Shown here: in pieces, positions 12,769 through 24,900 of the stretch
How positions within the stretch are numbered: the stretch's first letter is position 1
Layout of the letters: each line of letters begins with the position of its first letter
Origin: Lyophyllum atratum
Taxonomy: Eukaryota; Basidiomycota; Agaricomycetes; Agaricales; Lyophyllaceae
Reading direction: 5' to 3'
DNA: 64,000 nucleotides
NCBI GenBank assembly: GCA_014905825.1
Contig: JACGCN010000037.1
Span: 186,001 to 250,000, forward strand
The notes under the pieces: model-generated
Seen by the model: only the letters and a program-made list of their open reading frames with translations
The model's database searches: none
Told to the model about the DNA's origin: nothing
Made by a program: the position numbers and the translations under genes

Positions 12769-14482
12769 TTAGTCGTCAACCTCCTCCGTCAGCAATAGCC
12801 TTTCTAAGCACAGTCGAGCCACCGCCACGCCATCTAGAGGGATGGAGTTCCCTTGGAATCCGTCTACGTATTTCGGCTCTGGAAGACCCGGACTTGTGAA
12901 ATACCTGAAAGCAGGTTGAAGCGAGTAAAACTGGGAGAGGAAAACAGGGACTAACTCGGATCCCCAAAATCCATAGTGGGTCATGCCCAGTGCGCGTGTT
13001 GTGTACTCATAGTCGAAAGCGAAGCCTCCAGGGAAGAAGAATTCCATCACGGTTGATCGAGGGGAAGGCTTCATCCAGATAAGGGATGTCAGACCGTTGC
13101 CGTGAACTCCCATCATAATCTACACGACTGAAAATGAGGCGCCAAACTGGCGAATGAGACAATGAAGCTGACCGTGGTTCTAGCCGCCAGTTCGATCTGT
13201 TCAAGTCGCGTCATCTTCTCCGCCGCCACGACGTTGACTTCGAACCCGTAGGTATCCCTCAGTTTGTAAAGCTCTTCGACGAGTATCTCGTGGTCTTCTT
13301 TGATCAGCATACGTCTCCCCCACTCCTGACGTGAGATATACGTGATGACAGGGGTGCTCGTCGTCCCTCCGCCCGTGTTGGCCCCGAGCCCCGTAAACTG
13401 GATCGCATTATTCCTCAACGTCATCCACCAGTTCGCGCTTCCAGGCAAGCCAAAGGGAGCAGACGCTGTCCGCTGGAAACGCGCAAAGTTATGGGCGAGC
13501 ATGGTAGCGGAACGGTCCGCTACGATAACACGGTCGAAGACGAAGGGTCGTCCCATTTCGGCGCGGTCTCGCCAATCATCCTTGAACTCCATGATTGCAC
13601 TGGGGAACGCGGAGCGGATGACCCATTGGTTCATGGCGGCATAGTCGCGCCAATGGTAGGCGTCGAGGTGGTTGAAAACCAGGCGGCGGACGGGAGGTAG
13701 GGATGTCTTGCCATCATGCGTGATTGTGGGGTCGAGGGAGGAATAGGTGCGCCAGAATCCGAACCAGAGTTCCGCAGACCAATGGTAGTAGTGGGTAACG
13801 CTGTTTTGACGCGATAAGTCAGGGAGTGAGATGTGTATGAGCTCGTACTTACAATTGGTATGGGTCGTTGATAAAATACTTCACTCGTGTTAGCTCAAGC
13901 AAGAAGGACACGGAGAACTGGACACACATTCACTCCGTCCAGTATATGGGCGCCCGTCCCAAACGTTGCTTTTGCCTCCTTCGTGTTGATAACGCGGATG
14001 TCCTCGTCCGTGGGTCGTCGTGATGCCACTGCCTCTTCTCCATTCTCAATAAATAATCCTTTGGAATAGATATGGGTGATATTGGGTAGCTTGGAAGGCT
14101 CATCGGAGACGATATAAACGACGCCCTTGAAGATGTAGAGTCTATCAAAGATGGTCCAGCCTGCGAAGCAATTTGAGTGAGTGCAATACATGGCAGTGGT
14201 GGAACACGCACCGGGTACATGGGCAAGGACTTTCGTCTGCGGGACTGGTGAAGACCCCCAAGAGAGATGTGCGTCTGAAATCTGGGTATTTCCTGGGTGC
14301 AAGTTGTTGGAAGATGTGGCCGAAGGTGAAGCGTTACGCGAGAAGCTCGTCAATGGGTTAGAAAGAGTTCGAGCGTCCTGAACGTCGGACTTGCGAGAGA
14401 CAAAGAGAAGGAAGAGGAAAAGGAGACTGAGGAGAAGAAGTTCTCGCCTCGTCGGTGTCGCTGAAGCTAGTCGACTCGCCAT
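12769..14482 (-). CDS. Glycosyltransferase family 61 (DUF563) protein, type II membrane
   Basis: The protein resembles the GT61/EOGT-type glycosyltransferases of the secretory pathway. The start at 14482 gives a short cytoplasmic head (MASRLASATPTRREL). A single strong membrane anchor follows (LLLLSLLFLFLLFVS, residues 14-28), then a Ser-rich stem: type II Golgi topology. The lumenal part has DPYQFVTHYYHWSAELWFGF, then NNAIQFTGLGANTGGG, ITYISRQEWGRR, and the family signature HGNGLTSLIWMKP near the C-terminus. Five or so introns are needed. The first, near 14200, has donor GTGCGT and acceptor CGCAG. The reading ends at 12769 with LLLTEEVDD. Total length is about 480 residues. The sugar and acceptor are unknown. 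Confidence 0.85.
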
Positions 14483-14708
14483 GGACGGCTCGACAGGTCC
14501 AAGCTTACTGCCAACATCATCATGATATTAGTATTTCCACAAACGTCCATAATTGCCCTCGGGCTTATCGGGTAAAAATACAATTATATTTCGATGAGGT
14601 ATGTAGATGTGGGTAAGTATGTACTTTATATACGGAAGTACAATCATGAATACATTCGAGTGTGAGGAGCAGCCATAGTGTTCGGTAGGTAAGTGCCAAA
14701 TAGTCTCG

Positions 14709-17700
14709 TCAGCAAGCGACGTCGAGATCAGGATATTCAAAGCATTGGGATAGCAACAAATCATCGTCATCGTCTGTTTCGGGCGCAGGTAGCGTCGGCA
14801 TGTCCAATATCTTGTTATATACTTCGGGGCCAAGGTCGTCATCATCATCGAGGCTCATGGAGCGAATATAGAAGTGACTATGGTCGTACGGTGAAGTGGT
14901 GGGGGTCGAGGGAAGTGGCGAATCGTCCTGCGTTGCAAGGCTGGACTGTGACGAAAATGAACCAGATATCGGGAGTTGGTGCTCGTCAGGCTGTGCTTGG
15001 GGTGTTGATTCAGGAATGAACGCCTTTTGAGGCTCCGGCTGCAGGAAAGGTTCAAGATTCGACCGTGTCTGAGGCGAGGTCTCGACGTCGTCAAGGATTG
15101 CCGTTTCCCTTTGCAAGCGCGGCGCGGCAGACCGTTCAAGATCCAATTGCGTTTGAGGTGACGCTTCTACATCGTCAGGAGCTGGTGAAGGTTCAGGATC
15201 CGACCGTGTCTGAGGCGAGGCCTCGATGTCGTCAAGAACTGCTGTTTCCATTTGAGACCGCGGCGTGAGAGACGGTTCGAGATCCGACTGCGTCTGAGGT
15301 GAGCCTTCAACATCGTTAGGAACTGGTGTTTGTGTCCGAGGTCGAGGCGCCAGGAATGATTCATAAACCAACAGCGTTAGAGGCAAAGGTTCTTCGTCAC
15401 GAGGAGCCGGTGTCGCCGTTGGAGACTGGGGTACAGGGAATGGTTTCGCAGCATCGGGTTCAAGAATGGGCGTTTGAGGACGGGATTGAGAGGACGCTAC
15501 GACATCAGCAGGGTCATTCACGGACGTCGGCGTCTGAGGCTTTGGCTGCTGAGCTTTTCTGATGATATCCATGATCAGCCTCGACGTGCTCAGAGCCTGC
15601 CCCAGGTGGTGGTTCTTCTCTAAGACCTCTGTCGTCAACACCCGCCCAACTATATCACCTGTTTCCTCGACTGGTTGCTTGGTGGGTCGGGACGAGGGAT
15701 CCTGGGATGGATTGGGGTGCTTCTCCGCTGCGGGCTTCGATACATCCTGTGTAGAGGGTTTGACGTGCGCTTCCATATCTACATCATCCTTGTGCTGCCG
15801 GGGGCTGACGAGAGGTGTATCAACAGCCTGCGGCGCCTTGGTCAGTCGAGACCTCTCTTGGACGTCATTGGGAACAGCAGCAGCAATATTGATCACTTGT
15901 GTCTTTGGAGGCAAGAAGCTCTGGGCGAAAAGGCGCCGCGTCAAGTCTCCAGGGATGAAAGCAGGAGGGTCGAGAGGGATGACGGTTGGCACAGGAAGAG
16001 GTCGTTTAATCACATGAGAGAGAGCCGTAGGCGTATCAGATGTGGGAATCGGGCCCTGGAGGGACAAAGATAATTCCATCGATGTGCGGGGAAGCTGGGA
16101 GATCTCCGTAATATTCGTGTCCATTGGTGAATCCTGAGCGTGCTGGGCCTTGGGGGACGCTGCGAGTCCGGAATGCTCGGAGATAGTGGCTGTAGAACTT
16201 TCGCCACGCATGTCGTCCTCTTCAATGAACGCTGCGTACATGTCCTCCTCCTCGTCGACAGCTTCAGAGCTAGCTGCAAGCAGAGCTGGAGGAGAATCTG
16301 CCTCGGACTGCAGGCCTGACATCAACAAGGCGGCTACTTGAGAGTCGGATTCTTGTTCAGAGGCTGTAGGGGACGTAGTTTGGGTGAATTCGGGTTCGAT
16401 GGGCGCCTTGTGGAAGTAGGGCACGTGAACTTGGACTGTAGGAAGATCATCCGCGGCCGATGACTTGTCGTTTGTGTCGTCGGCGAACTTGGCTTTTTGA
16501 ATACTTCGGCGTGATTTGCGCGGTTCTCCGGACGACGATGATACTGCTTTTGACACAGGTTTCGGTGCTGAAGGGGCCCTTACGATGGATCTACGTGAAG
16601 AAAGCGGTTTAGGCTGGGGAGGAGGCACTGGGGTATCGTCATCGGAGCATAGGTCGATGACGTCCACTGCAGAAGAGGCCTTGGCTTTTCGAGGAGTGAT
16701 CTGCGTAGTGTTCCGTCGTCGTTTTGTAGGCCTTTCTTCCCCATCTGAATTCGAAAAGAGCTCGATAACTTCTACGGCTGCGGCTATAAAAGAAAGTCAA
16801 TATATGTGCCCCGAATGATGAAATTGATGACGCACACTGCGTCTTTTTCACAGGGGATCTTGTTCTGGTCTTGGTGGTCGGGGGGTTCTTAGCGCTTCCT
16901 GTAATACCAGTAAGCCACGATCACAATGTGAGATGATGTACGGACCATTCTGTGCTGGGACTGCATCTTTCTTCTTCTTCTCCGTGTTTGCTGCCAGCCA
17001 TTTTGCTAAACCCAAGGTGGGCGGCGGGGTCTTATCGTCCTCGGAATCCAGAACATGCGGACGCTTCTTGTTGTTGAAGACAGTACTAGACGTTCGGCTT
17101 GACGGTCCAGGGCTTGCATTTCGTGGGACAGGTCGACGTGCGCTTTTCCTTTGAGGAATGACCTCCGATCCTGGCTTTGTTCGTGCAAGGCTTCGGGCGG
17201 GAGGGAGAGTTGACGTATCAGCGGAATTACTAGATGTTGCTGGAATGCCAGGATTAGCATATGGGTGTTCTGGTCAGGCAGTTGGCGGACGTACCTCGTG
17301 TCCCTTCGTCACTCTTCGTCTTTTTCTTGTGTGGCTTCTTCGCGGAGACATTCGCAGCGGGTGTCTTTCGCTTCCTCGCAGCCTCTGAGTCGTCCTGCAT
17401 GTTCGATGAAGGTGAAGCTGGCGGCGGTGAGATTCCTGAGCATATCCGAGTTTGGTCAGAGTCCGAACCCACTCCGGGAGTCACGAATGAAAAATGTATA
17501 TACCTTCAAGAACCGACCACGATGGTCCTGGCGACGTTGCTCGTCGGCGGGCCATCCAATAGGCTCAGCATATCAGATGTCGAAGTGGAGGAATGGCAGC
17601 CCTGATTACGTCAGCAGACATTGCACAATTCACGGATCGAGCACGGCATGGACTTGGAGTCAAGACGGGATGCAGGCAGCGAGAAGACAGATCCAACCTA

Positions 17701-17811
17701 ACCAAGATACGTCGACAGGCAGCATTCACCCCCCCTAGTCTGGACGATTCCACGATCAAACCGACGCTGAGCCGCGAGGAGAACGTGGTCTTTGACATCC
17801 AGCATTTTCAT
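14709..17811 (-). CDS. Disordered nuclear protein with two predicted SUMO-interacting motifs
   Basis: I do not recognise a family. The likely start is ATG at 17811 or 17805 (MLDVKDHVLLAAQRRFDRG), followed by short exons. One encodes PIGWPADEQRRQDHRGRFLK just before a GTATAT donor. Later exons carry lysine-rich, NLS-like stretches (AKKPHKKKTK; RPTKRRR). Two hydrophobic-acidic motifs of SIM type follow in close order: VEVIELFSNSDGEE (about 16750-16790) and VDVIDLCSDDD (about 16635-16667). They are separated by ITPRKAK and an intron. A 650-codon exon then reads to the stop at 14709. It is rich in Pro, Ser, Thr, Glu and Gln, with internal repeats at 15049-15320 and two acidic runs (LDDDDDLG; TDDDDDLL) near the end. 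A nuclear adaptor or SUMO-pathway role is inference. The exon structure upstream of 17480 is uncertain. Confidence 0.65.
15049..15321 (-). repeat. Four ~48-bp coding repeats with a 141-bp higher-order period
   Basis: Related cores begin at 15049, 15133, 15190 and 15274 on the plus strand, with spacings of 84, 57 and 84 bp. Starts 1 to 3 and 2 to 4 are both 141 bp apart, so a two-core unit of 47 codons has been duplicated. The protein repeats read like VEASPQTQSDLEPS followed by variable linkers with RLQ-ETA-LDD. All spacings are multiples of three. Confidence 0.85.
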
Positions 17812-17903
17812 TAAAACATGGAGTCTAGTGATAGCCCCGGACCTCTGACCCCAATACCGCATCGTATGCCCCGTGGCATTTCTTCTTGCCAGAACCCCTT
17901 CTA
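17812..17903. promoter_or_regulatory. Very short head-to-head promoter between the SIM protein gene and DUG2
   Basis: The minus-strand gene probably starts at 17811 or 17805, and the plus-strand DUG2 start used here is 17904. An earlier plus-strand ATG at 17818 would join in frame only through a 29-nt intron, shorter than fungal introns usually are. At most about 100 bp separates the two coding starts. Confidence 0.5.
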
Positions 17904-20900
17904 ATGAAACCTCGTACAGCGTCCCTCAGCCGCGACCTCCAATCTGATGCACCGGTCCCCGCCCTACTCCATTCGCTCCACGAACTCCGTAGCTCCGTAC
18001 TGAGCCTCGCGGCGAACAAAGAGTACATCTTTTCGGGCAGTCAGAGCCAAGATATCTCAGTAAATGCTTCCTCGTTCTTGAAGTTCAGTTCGCTGACATC
18101 TGGTCATTAAGGTATGGGACAAGAAGACATTCACGCTGAAACGGACCCTTCAAGGTCATACAGGGAGTGTTCTTGCTTTGGAAATTGCAAAGGAAAAGGA
18201 CTGGCTATTCAGCTCCTCGGGTACGTGCAACGTGTCCGCGTCCTCATCCTTTATTGACGCGTCCCAGGGGACAGCACCATACGAGTACGTTCAAAAGTGC
18301 ATCCAACTGCCTCAAAATCTAACCTCTCGTAGATTTGGTCCACAGTCGAGCTCACGCCCCTCTACAGCCTCGACCCCTACCTAGAAACCAGCGCCGGTGA
18401 CATATTCTCTCTATCATGGTCAAGCACGCTCCAAACCATATACATTGGCTGCCAAAACACGTCTCTCCAGTGGTACGACTTCCATGATCCCATCATGTCG
18501 TCCTCGTCTTCCACATCCTCTTCTCCGCGCCCCGCTTCGTTCGACCCAACTGCTCCGGCCTCCGGCACGTCCACGCCCTCCACCAGCTTCACGGTCACGC
18601 GGAAGGTCCACAAGTTTTTCGACAGCTACCCACAGTATGAGCGCAAGCCCGCCGATATTTATGCCCGAAACCGCACCGGCGGCGCAAGCAGCCCAGATTC
18701 CGAGCACCAGGTCATTGCACCCCCGCTCCATGGGTATCTGAGCATCCCAGCCGTTAATGTGATCGACTCGGCCCATTATGGATACATCTACTGCATGGCG
18801 ATACTGGATGGGAAAGACTCAGTGCAGATCGCAACCGGAAGCGGTGATGAGAGTGTCAAGGTACGTTCGTTGTCCCCAGCTAACGCTTGTGAACGAATAT
18901 TGACGTGGCCATAGTTATGGGACTGCTTAGAGAAAGGACCAGTGTTGATACATGAGTTTGAATGCAACAATGGTGCGGTACTTGCCCTTATCGCTCGAGG
19001 TGATACCATATATGCGGGCTGCCAAGACGGATATGTAAAAGTATTGGATCTGGAAACAAAGACGCTTGTTAGGACGATCATCGTCCAGGAGGTATGTATC
19101 AAACTTTGCGTCTTGGGAGGAAGTATTAATCCATCCCCAGTGTGTCGACATCTTGTCCATGTCCATGATCGATTCAGACCTGTATACCTGCTCCGCGGAC
19201 GGATGGGTAAAAGTGACTACCGCCTCCTTTCGCTCATAGATCATGGTCTGACAACCCCGTGCTAGCGTTGGTCCGCATCGTTTGACTGCACGGCCTTTTG
19301 GAAGGCACACGATGGCATCGTCCTCTCATCTCTCATCTCCAACTATGACAAGACCCAAGACGGCGGGTTCAGGCTTCTGACTGGTGGGAACGACAACTTT
19401 ATTAAGGTATCGTACATCCATCCTTCAACCGGTATGCGTAATATTCACGTCTCTCAAGGTCTGGGAGATCAAGCCTCCGATACCACGCAAGGACGTGTCG
19501 CAGTATGGCCAGGTACCCGGGATCGAGGGCGTTATCCCAGATATTGATAATCAGCCAATCATCGGTGCCAACGCCCCACTTATTCCTTTCCAGATATCAA
19601 CGCTAACCTAAGCTGATTCTCAGACACCCTGACGTATGCGCTCTCGAAATTCGTCTCGATCCCCAGTGTCAGCTCCAGTCCAGCCCATACAGAAGACTGC
19701 CGACAGGCGGCCATATGGCTCAAGAAATGTCTGGGTCAGCTTGGCGCACACACCTCCCTGGTCAGCTACATTCCATCGTACCTTGGCGAATCTCGTCTTA
19801 TATCTAAATACTGCTCTAGCTCCCGACAGGCGAAGGCAAGAACCCTCTCGTCCTCGGTACATTCCAAGGAACAAAGAACGACCGCCCCAAGCCCCGAGTA
19901 CTCTTTTATGGGTACGTACAAGCTAACTCCTCCTAGTTTCTATCATGCCACATGCTTATCACTTGGTTGTAACAGCCACTACGACGTCATCCCCGCCCCT
20001 GCCGAAGGCTGGGACTCGGACCCCTTCACATTAACGGGACGCAATGGGTACCTCTATGGCCGCGGCGTCACGGATGACAAAGGCCCCATCATCGCGATCG
20101 CGTGTGCCGCGGCAGAACTGCTCTCGCGCCGTGCGCTGGGGCTCGATCTTGTGTTTCTTATCGAGGGCGAGGAGGAGTGTGGAAGTGCTGGGTTTGGGCA
20201 GGCGGTGAAGAAGTACAAGGTGAGTCCTTGCAGTTGCTTCTGTATTCATGTTTGACATGACTGATAAATGAATCTCGTAGGATGAGATTGGCCATATTGA
20301 TGCGATTTTGGTGAGCAATTCGACGTGGATAGGAGAGGATAAGCCTTGTATTACATATGGGCTGAGGGGGGTGGTCCATTGCGCGCTTGAGGTAGGTGTT
20401 TCGTCTCTTGCGCTCGAAGTCTGGGTTGGTATCGATGTTAACGGTGTACACAGATATCAAGCGACCATCCGGATCTTCACTCTGGTATCGAAGGAGGTGC
20501 CGTCGTGGAGCCTATGTTTGATATGTCAGTTTCTGTCATTCGGGTGTTCAGCCAACGTTGCTTACTCTCGCGTGATCCATAGGGTGCGCCTGCTTGCAGC
20601 GCTCACGGACAGTCATCGGAAAGTCCAGATCCCTGGTTTCTGTACGTTTGCCGCCATTAATATCTCATAAAGAACATTGCTCATGGTCGTATCTAGATGA
20701 CCACGTGCGCCCGCAGACAGAGGACGAGAAAGAGCTTTATAAGCTTCTATCTGCTGTGTCACAGCGACCCGCCGCTTCACTCTCATCGCGATGGAGCGAA
20801 CCGTCCTTAACGCTTCACACGATTGAAATATCTGGCCCAAAGAGTATGTCCACCGTCACTTGCATTTGCCCACTGCTCATTATTAACTTCATATTCTTAG

Positions 20901-21542
20901 ATGCCACCGTCATCCCCAGTTTAGTCAAGTCACAGGTATCCGTGCGCATCGTTCCCGATCAAGACCTAGACACGATCGTGAAGGCGTTATGCGCGCACCT
21001 TGAAAGTTCATTCCAGAGTCTGCAGTCCCCAAACAACCTAAATGTGAAGCTGTCTATCCCGATCTAACCCATGTTCGTATCTCATCCTGTGGTAACCTTG
21101 CAGATCAAGGTAGAGCACACGGCCGATTGGTGGCTCGGCAACCTCGACGATCACTGGTTTAAGGCGCTTGAAAGTGCCGTCCAGGACGTGTGGGGCGTAG
21201 CGCCACTTCGGATCAGGGAAGGAGGGGTGAGTGGTCTATAGCGCAATGCTTATCCTGCCAGAGAATGCTAACCTTCACTTTTTACAGTCCATCCCATCTG
21301 TGCCATACCTTGAAAAGGAGTTCGGCTGCCACGCACTACATCTACCCATGGGACAAAGCTCGGTAAGTCGCCGTGTTGCTTAGAGACGAGAATGGCCTGA
21401 TATTGAAGCGATCTAACTTCTGTAGGACCAAGCTCATCTGCCCAACGAACGCATCTCGTTAGAGAACTTGCACAAAGGCAAGGTAGTCGTGGAACAGTTC
21501 CTCCTCAACATCGCGGAGAAATGCACTCCCAACGTCCTTTGA
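17904..21542 (+). CDS. DUG2: Dug2-type protein: WD40 repeats fused to an M20 peptidase domain
   Basis: Dug2 is part of the fungal cytosolic Dug complex, which cleaves glutathione outside the gamma-glutamyl cycle. The N-terminal half has WD repeats: LRSSVLSLAANKEYIFSGS, LQGHTGSVLALEIAKE, YIYCMAILDGKDSVQIATGS and NGAVLALIARGDTIYAGC, with WD-like KLWDCL and KVWEIK ends. The linker PGIEGVIPDIDN leads to the M20 domain (TLTYALSKFVSIPSVSS). Metal-site motifs are YGHYDVIPAP, GRGVTDDKGP and EGEEECGS; the dimerisation domain and PNERISLENLHKG follow. At least fifteen introns are needed, all with ordinary signals. The last residues are KCTPNVL. ATG 17904 (MKPRTASLSRDLQ) is the safest start. The partners DUG1 and DUG3 are not in this window. 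Confidence 0.92.
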
Positions 21543-21945
21543 TGGATATCAACCATTACCTTCCTTGTTATCAGTCCCAATACCCCGTATCCCCTTCATT
21601 GTACATTTTGTCGGTTGCTCTCGTTAATTTGCTATGATCGTTCAATGCTATCCTGTACTATATTTTTTTGTTCGTGACAGTCGTCAGAGACATGGTGCGC
21701 AAAGCCCGTGTATCGTGTGTGTATCGTGCGTTACATCAAGGGGAGTCCCAATTCAAAGTAAAGTACATCGCGATTGTAGTAGTAGTCGTGTATATGTGCT
21801 AATCGTGTATAGATATGAATGATGATGATAATGATGCTGGTAGTTGACACATAAACCCAGAGAAAAATAGAAGGAAGAAAACAGGCCAATCGTAACTTCC
21901 CGCCGATAGCACCGTACCCACTGACTGATATCACTGTTGAATAAA
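21543..21945. other. Convergent intergenic region between DUG2 and the phytochrome gene
   Basis: Both genes end here. I see only a small ATG/ATA-rich simple repeat near 21813-21840 and no gene. Confidence 0.6.
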
Positions 21946-24900
21946 TTACTCTGGCAGCCATCCTCCTCCCTCCCAACTACATCCCTTTTTATAGCAATGA
22001 TGCTGTCTCTGAGAACGGTCTGTCACGCCCTTGAGGATGGCGCCAAGCCTACGGAAATCGATGGGCTTCAATATCCATCCATCCATCCCGTAACCAATGA
22101 GCTCATCGCATTGACGCTCAAGAAGAGACGCAGATACGGCAAATATGGGTATCCGACCATTCAGGTGATGCGAAAGCCGTGGCTGAGGTGGTTGCGCGGA
22201 TGACTTTTCGAACTCTCGAATTTTCCGAGTAGAATCAAATCCATTGAGGATTGGCATTCTATAAAATGTATCAGGAGGTTCAACCGCCTAGCTCTGGAAG
22301 TACAAACTCACTGTATATCCATCAAAACAGCATCAAAGGCTCGATCGCACTTGACCTTGTCAAGACCCTCCTGACCATTGGTCGTACTTACGACGGTGTG
22401 ACCGTCTAAAACCAATCGCTTCGCAAGAATCTTCCGATTGATATCGTTGTCCTATCGGTGTCATCAACTCCTGGTATCATCTGAGTATGGAGAGAAATCA
22501 TACTTCTACAACGAGGATCCGGAGGTGCGGGTGTTCGGCAGTCGGCACCACCGTGGCCGGTGACATGCGAGAGTACGTGGGACAGGACTGCAAAGTCTCA
22601 GGGGGTATGCCGTTCTTGGCTTCCAAAAGTGGATGTTCGATGGACTTTTCTGAGCCATTCCGAAATTGGAATACCCGTAGTGGCTCTTCCAAGAGGCTGC
22701 TAGGTTTTGGGGAAGCGGTGGGTGCGGCAGAGCCACAACGGACCGTGACCCCGACATGATCGATAGCTTGCCCTGGAATGGTGGCGCTAAGCCGGCGGGG
22801 ATGAGCAAACCGGGCGACAGCGTCCCCATATCCAGTAGAAATTATCGAAATGGGTGGCGAAACTGGGCCCGTAGAGAGAACCAACGGGATGAGGAATGAA
22901 AACCGACTACCATGATCCACCTTGGAATCCACTCGAAGTCGACCACCCAGTTGTTCCACTATCCGAGCGACAACAGCTAGTCCAAGCCCTGGAAAAAAAA
23001 TCAGCCCTCCGACGCGCAAGGCATTGTATGGAATACAACTAACCAACCCCAGAAGCCCCCGCCACTGGTGGTTCTGAGCATTCGACCTGCTCAAACTCTC
23101 GGAAAATATGTTCAAGCTTTGCTGGAGGTATGCCACCACCAGTATCCGCGACGACGATATCGACTGCAGTCGGATGGGGACTCCGCAGGCCTTGGGGTTC
23201 ACTGAAGGGCATACAGCTAACCGTGATGGAACCCTTCATCGTATATTGCACTGGGATTTGTTTAAACGGATATATAGAGTGATATGAAAATAAGACGTAC
23301 AAGAGTTGGCAGTCAGATTCTCAACGACAGTCCGAACTTTCGTTGCGTCCCCAACAACCATCCTAGGACTTTGTGCAAGGTCCAAATGGAAAGCAATATC
23401 CCGCCTTTCTGCCTCTTTCCGGTAGAAGTGAGTGGCCGTTTCGATGATGTGTGGGAGGTTAAAGGGCTCGTTAAAATATGTCTCTTTTCCAGTTTCAAGC
23501 CGAGTCAAATCCTGCAAGGAGATCAGTAACATGATACAAGCCAAAACAAAAAAGGAGGGTGTACAAGTAAATCATTGATAGTGAATAACAAGCTCTGGAA
23601 GCAAAGGTGAGTTTCGTGTCATCAAGGAGGTTCGACGGATTCACTTTCGAAGCCGTGTGAGAACGACTGAGATTCTCTCGGGCTTCATTATCTAAAGGGC
23701 CATCGAGAGCCATCTCCAGATAGCTGCATGGACGTTAATGATTGCTGATATATGTCGATCTTGTAAGAAACTTACTTGATAATGTGATTGAGTGGTGTCC
23801 GGACTACATAAATCAAGATGAGCTCGGTCACTCCATGATTGTAGAAGCAACTGTCCCACCTTCGTGACTTGCATTTGACAACAATAACTCTGTCAGTTTG
23901 GTAGTTTGCAGAGCTCTTTCTTTCTGCCTCCAGACTTCTATAAACTATAAAAACGTCTTTAGCGCATTAGCAAGGAAAACGGACGTTATTGTTCACCTTT
24001 CCATAGACCAAGGCCAGCACCCCAGCTGTCTCCAGCTGTTCCTCCGACCACACACGACTCCGACCAGCAACGACCTCGGTCCAAGTTTTGAAGGATTTTC
24101 GAGGCTCCAGCGTAGAGGTTGCTTCACGTCCATCCTTGTAGGGCTTCCCTGCCCATCTGACTTCTCGAGGTTGCCCCTTCCGTAAGAAAGCAATGAAGTC
24201 TGTGCCTTCCATGGAAAGGGGAACCAGAAGCAGTCCAGAGATAGTGTGGAAGCCTTTATTGCGACTGTCACATGGGGCATCTACCGTCAAGGAAGATAAA
24301 CAACGAACCCGCAGTGACTTGAAGATCTGAAAAATCTTTTGTTATGGATTGAGATGCTAGTATGGTGCTAAAGACGGCGGTCAATCGACGGAGACCAGAT
24401 AACATGGACAAAGAGCATACTCGAACTGTTTCAGCCGCAGATATTCTGCCATAACGAGGATCTCTTGGCCATGCTCATTAGGTCCTAAAATCTTGGCGCC
24501 TTCTCCGATGACCAAAATACCGAAATCGGCTTCGAACAAACCCAGAAGATCCTCGGTGTTACTGACGATGTACACAGCCTGCTACAGAATCAGAACGCCA
24601 AATTCTAGGACACAAGAAAACACTTGCCGGCTGTCGGTTAGACGCTATATGGTGGATCTACCAAATGATTGATCAGAATGAGCGAATCTCAGTGACCAGC
24701 TACGTACCACTTTCCGGGTGTGCAAACGCTGCGCATAACTTAAGCGTTCGATGTTCCTCGATATGGACTGGCTCAGAAGTCGAAGCATTTGCCTAACAGG
24801 GAAAGAAACACGCATCCCGTGCGTGCCATATGAATGGCATGTTATCAAACCCCATAGCTTGTCGAATGCCATGATCGACTGGTGGGGTGTTAAGCGATAT

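Noticed and set aside
13342..13700. Plus-strand frames opposite the GT61 gene
   Set aside because: They overlap well-supported exons on the minus strand that carry family motifs.
15562..16073. Open frames of 130-150 codons on the plus strand opposite the SIM protein
   Set aside because: They are antisense shadows of one long biased exon, with no start context, splice support or family match.
19592..19640. Possible end of a separate WD40 gene before the M20 peptidase part
   Set aside because: The stop lies in an intron, and the linker joins in frame to the M20 domain. The fused layout is the known Dug2 architecture, so it is one gene.
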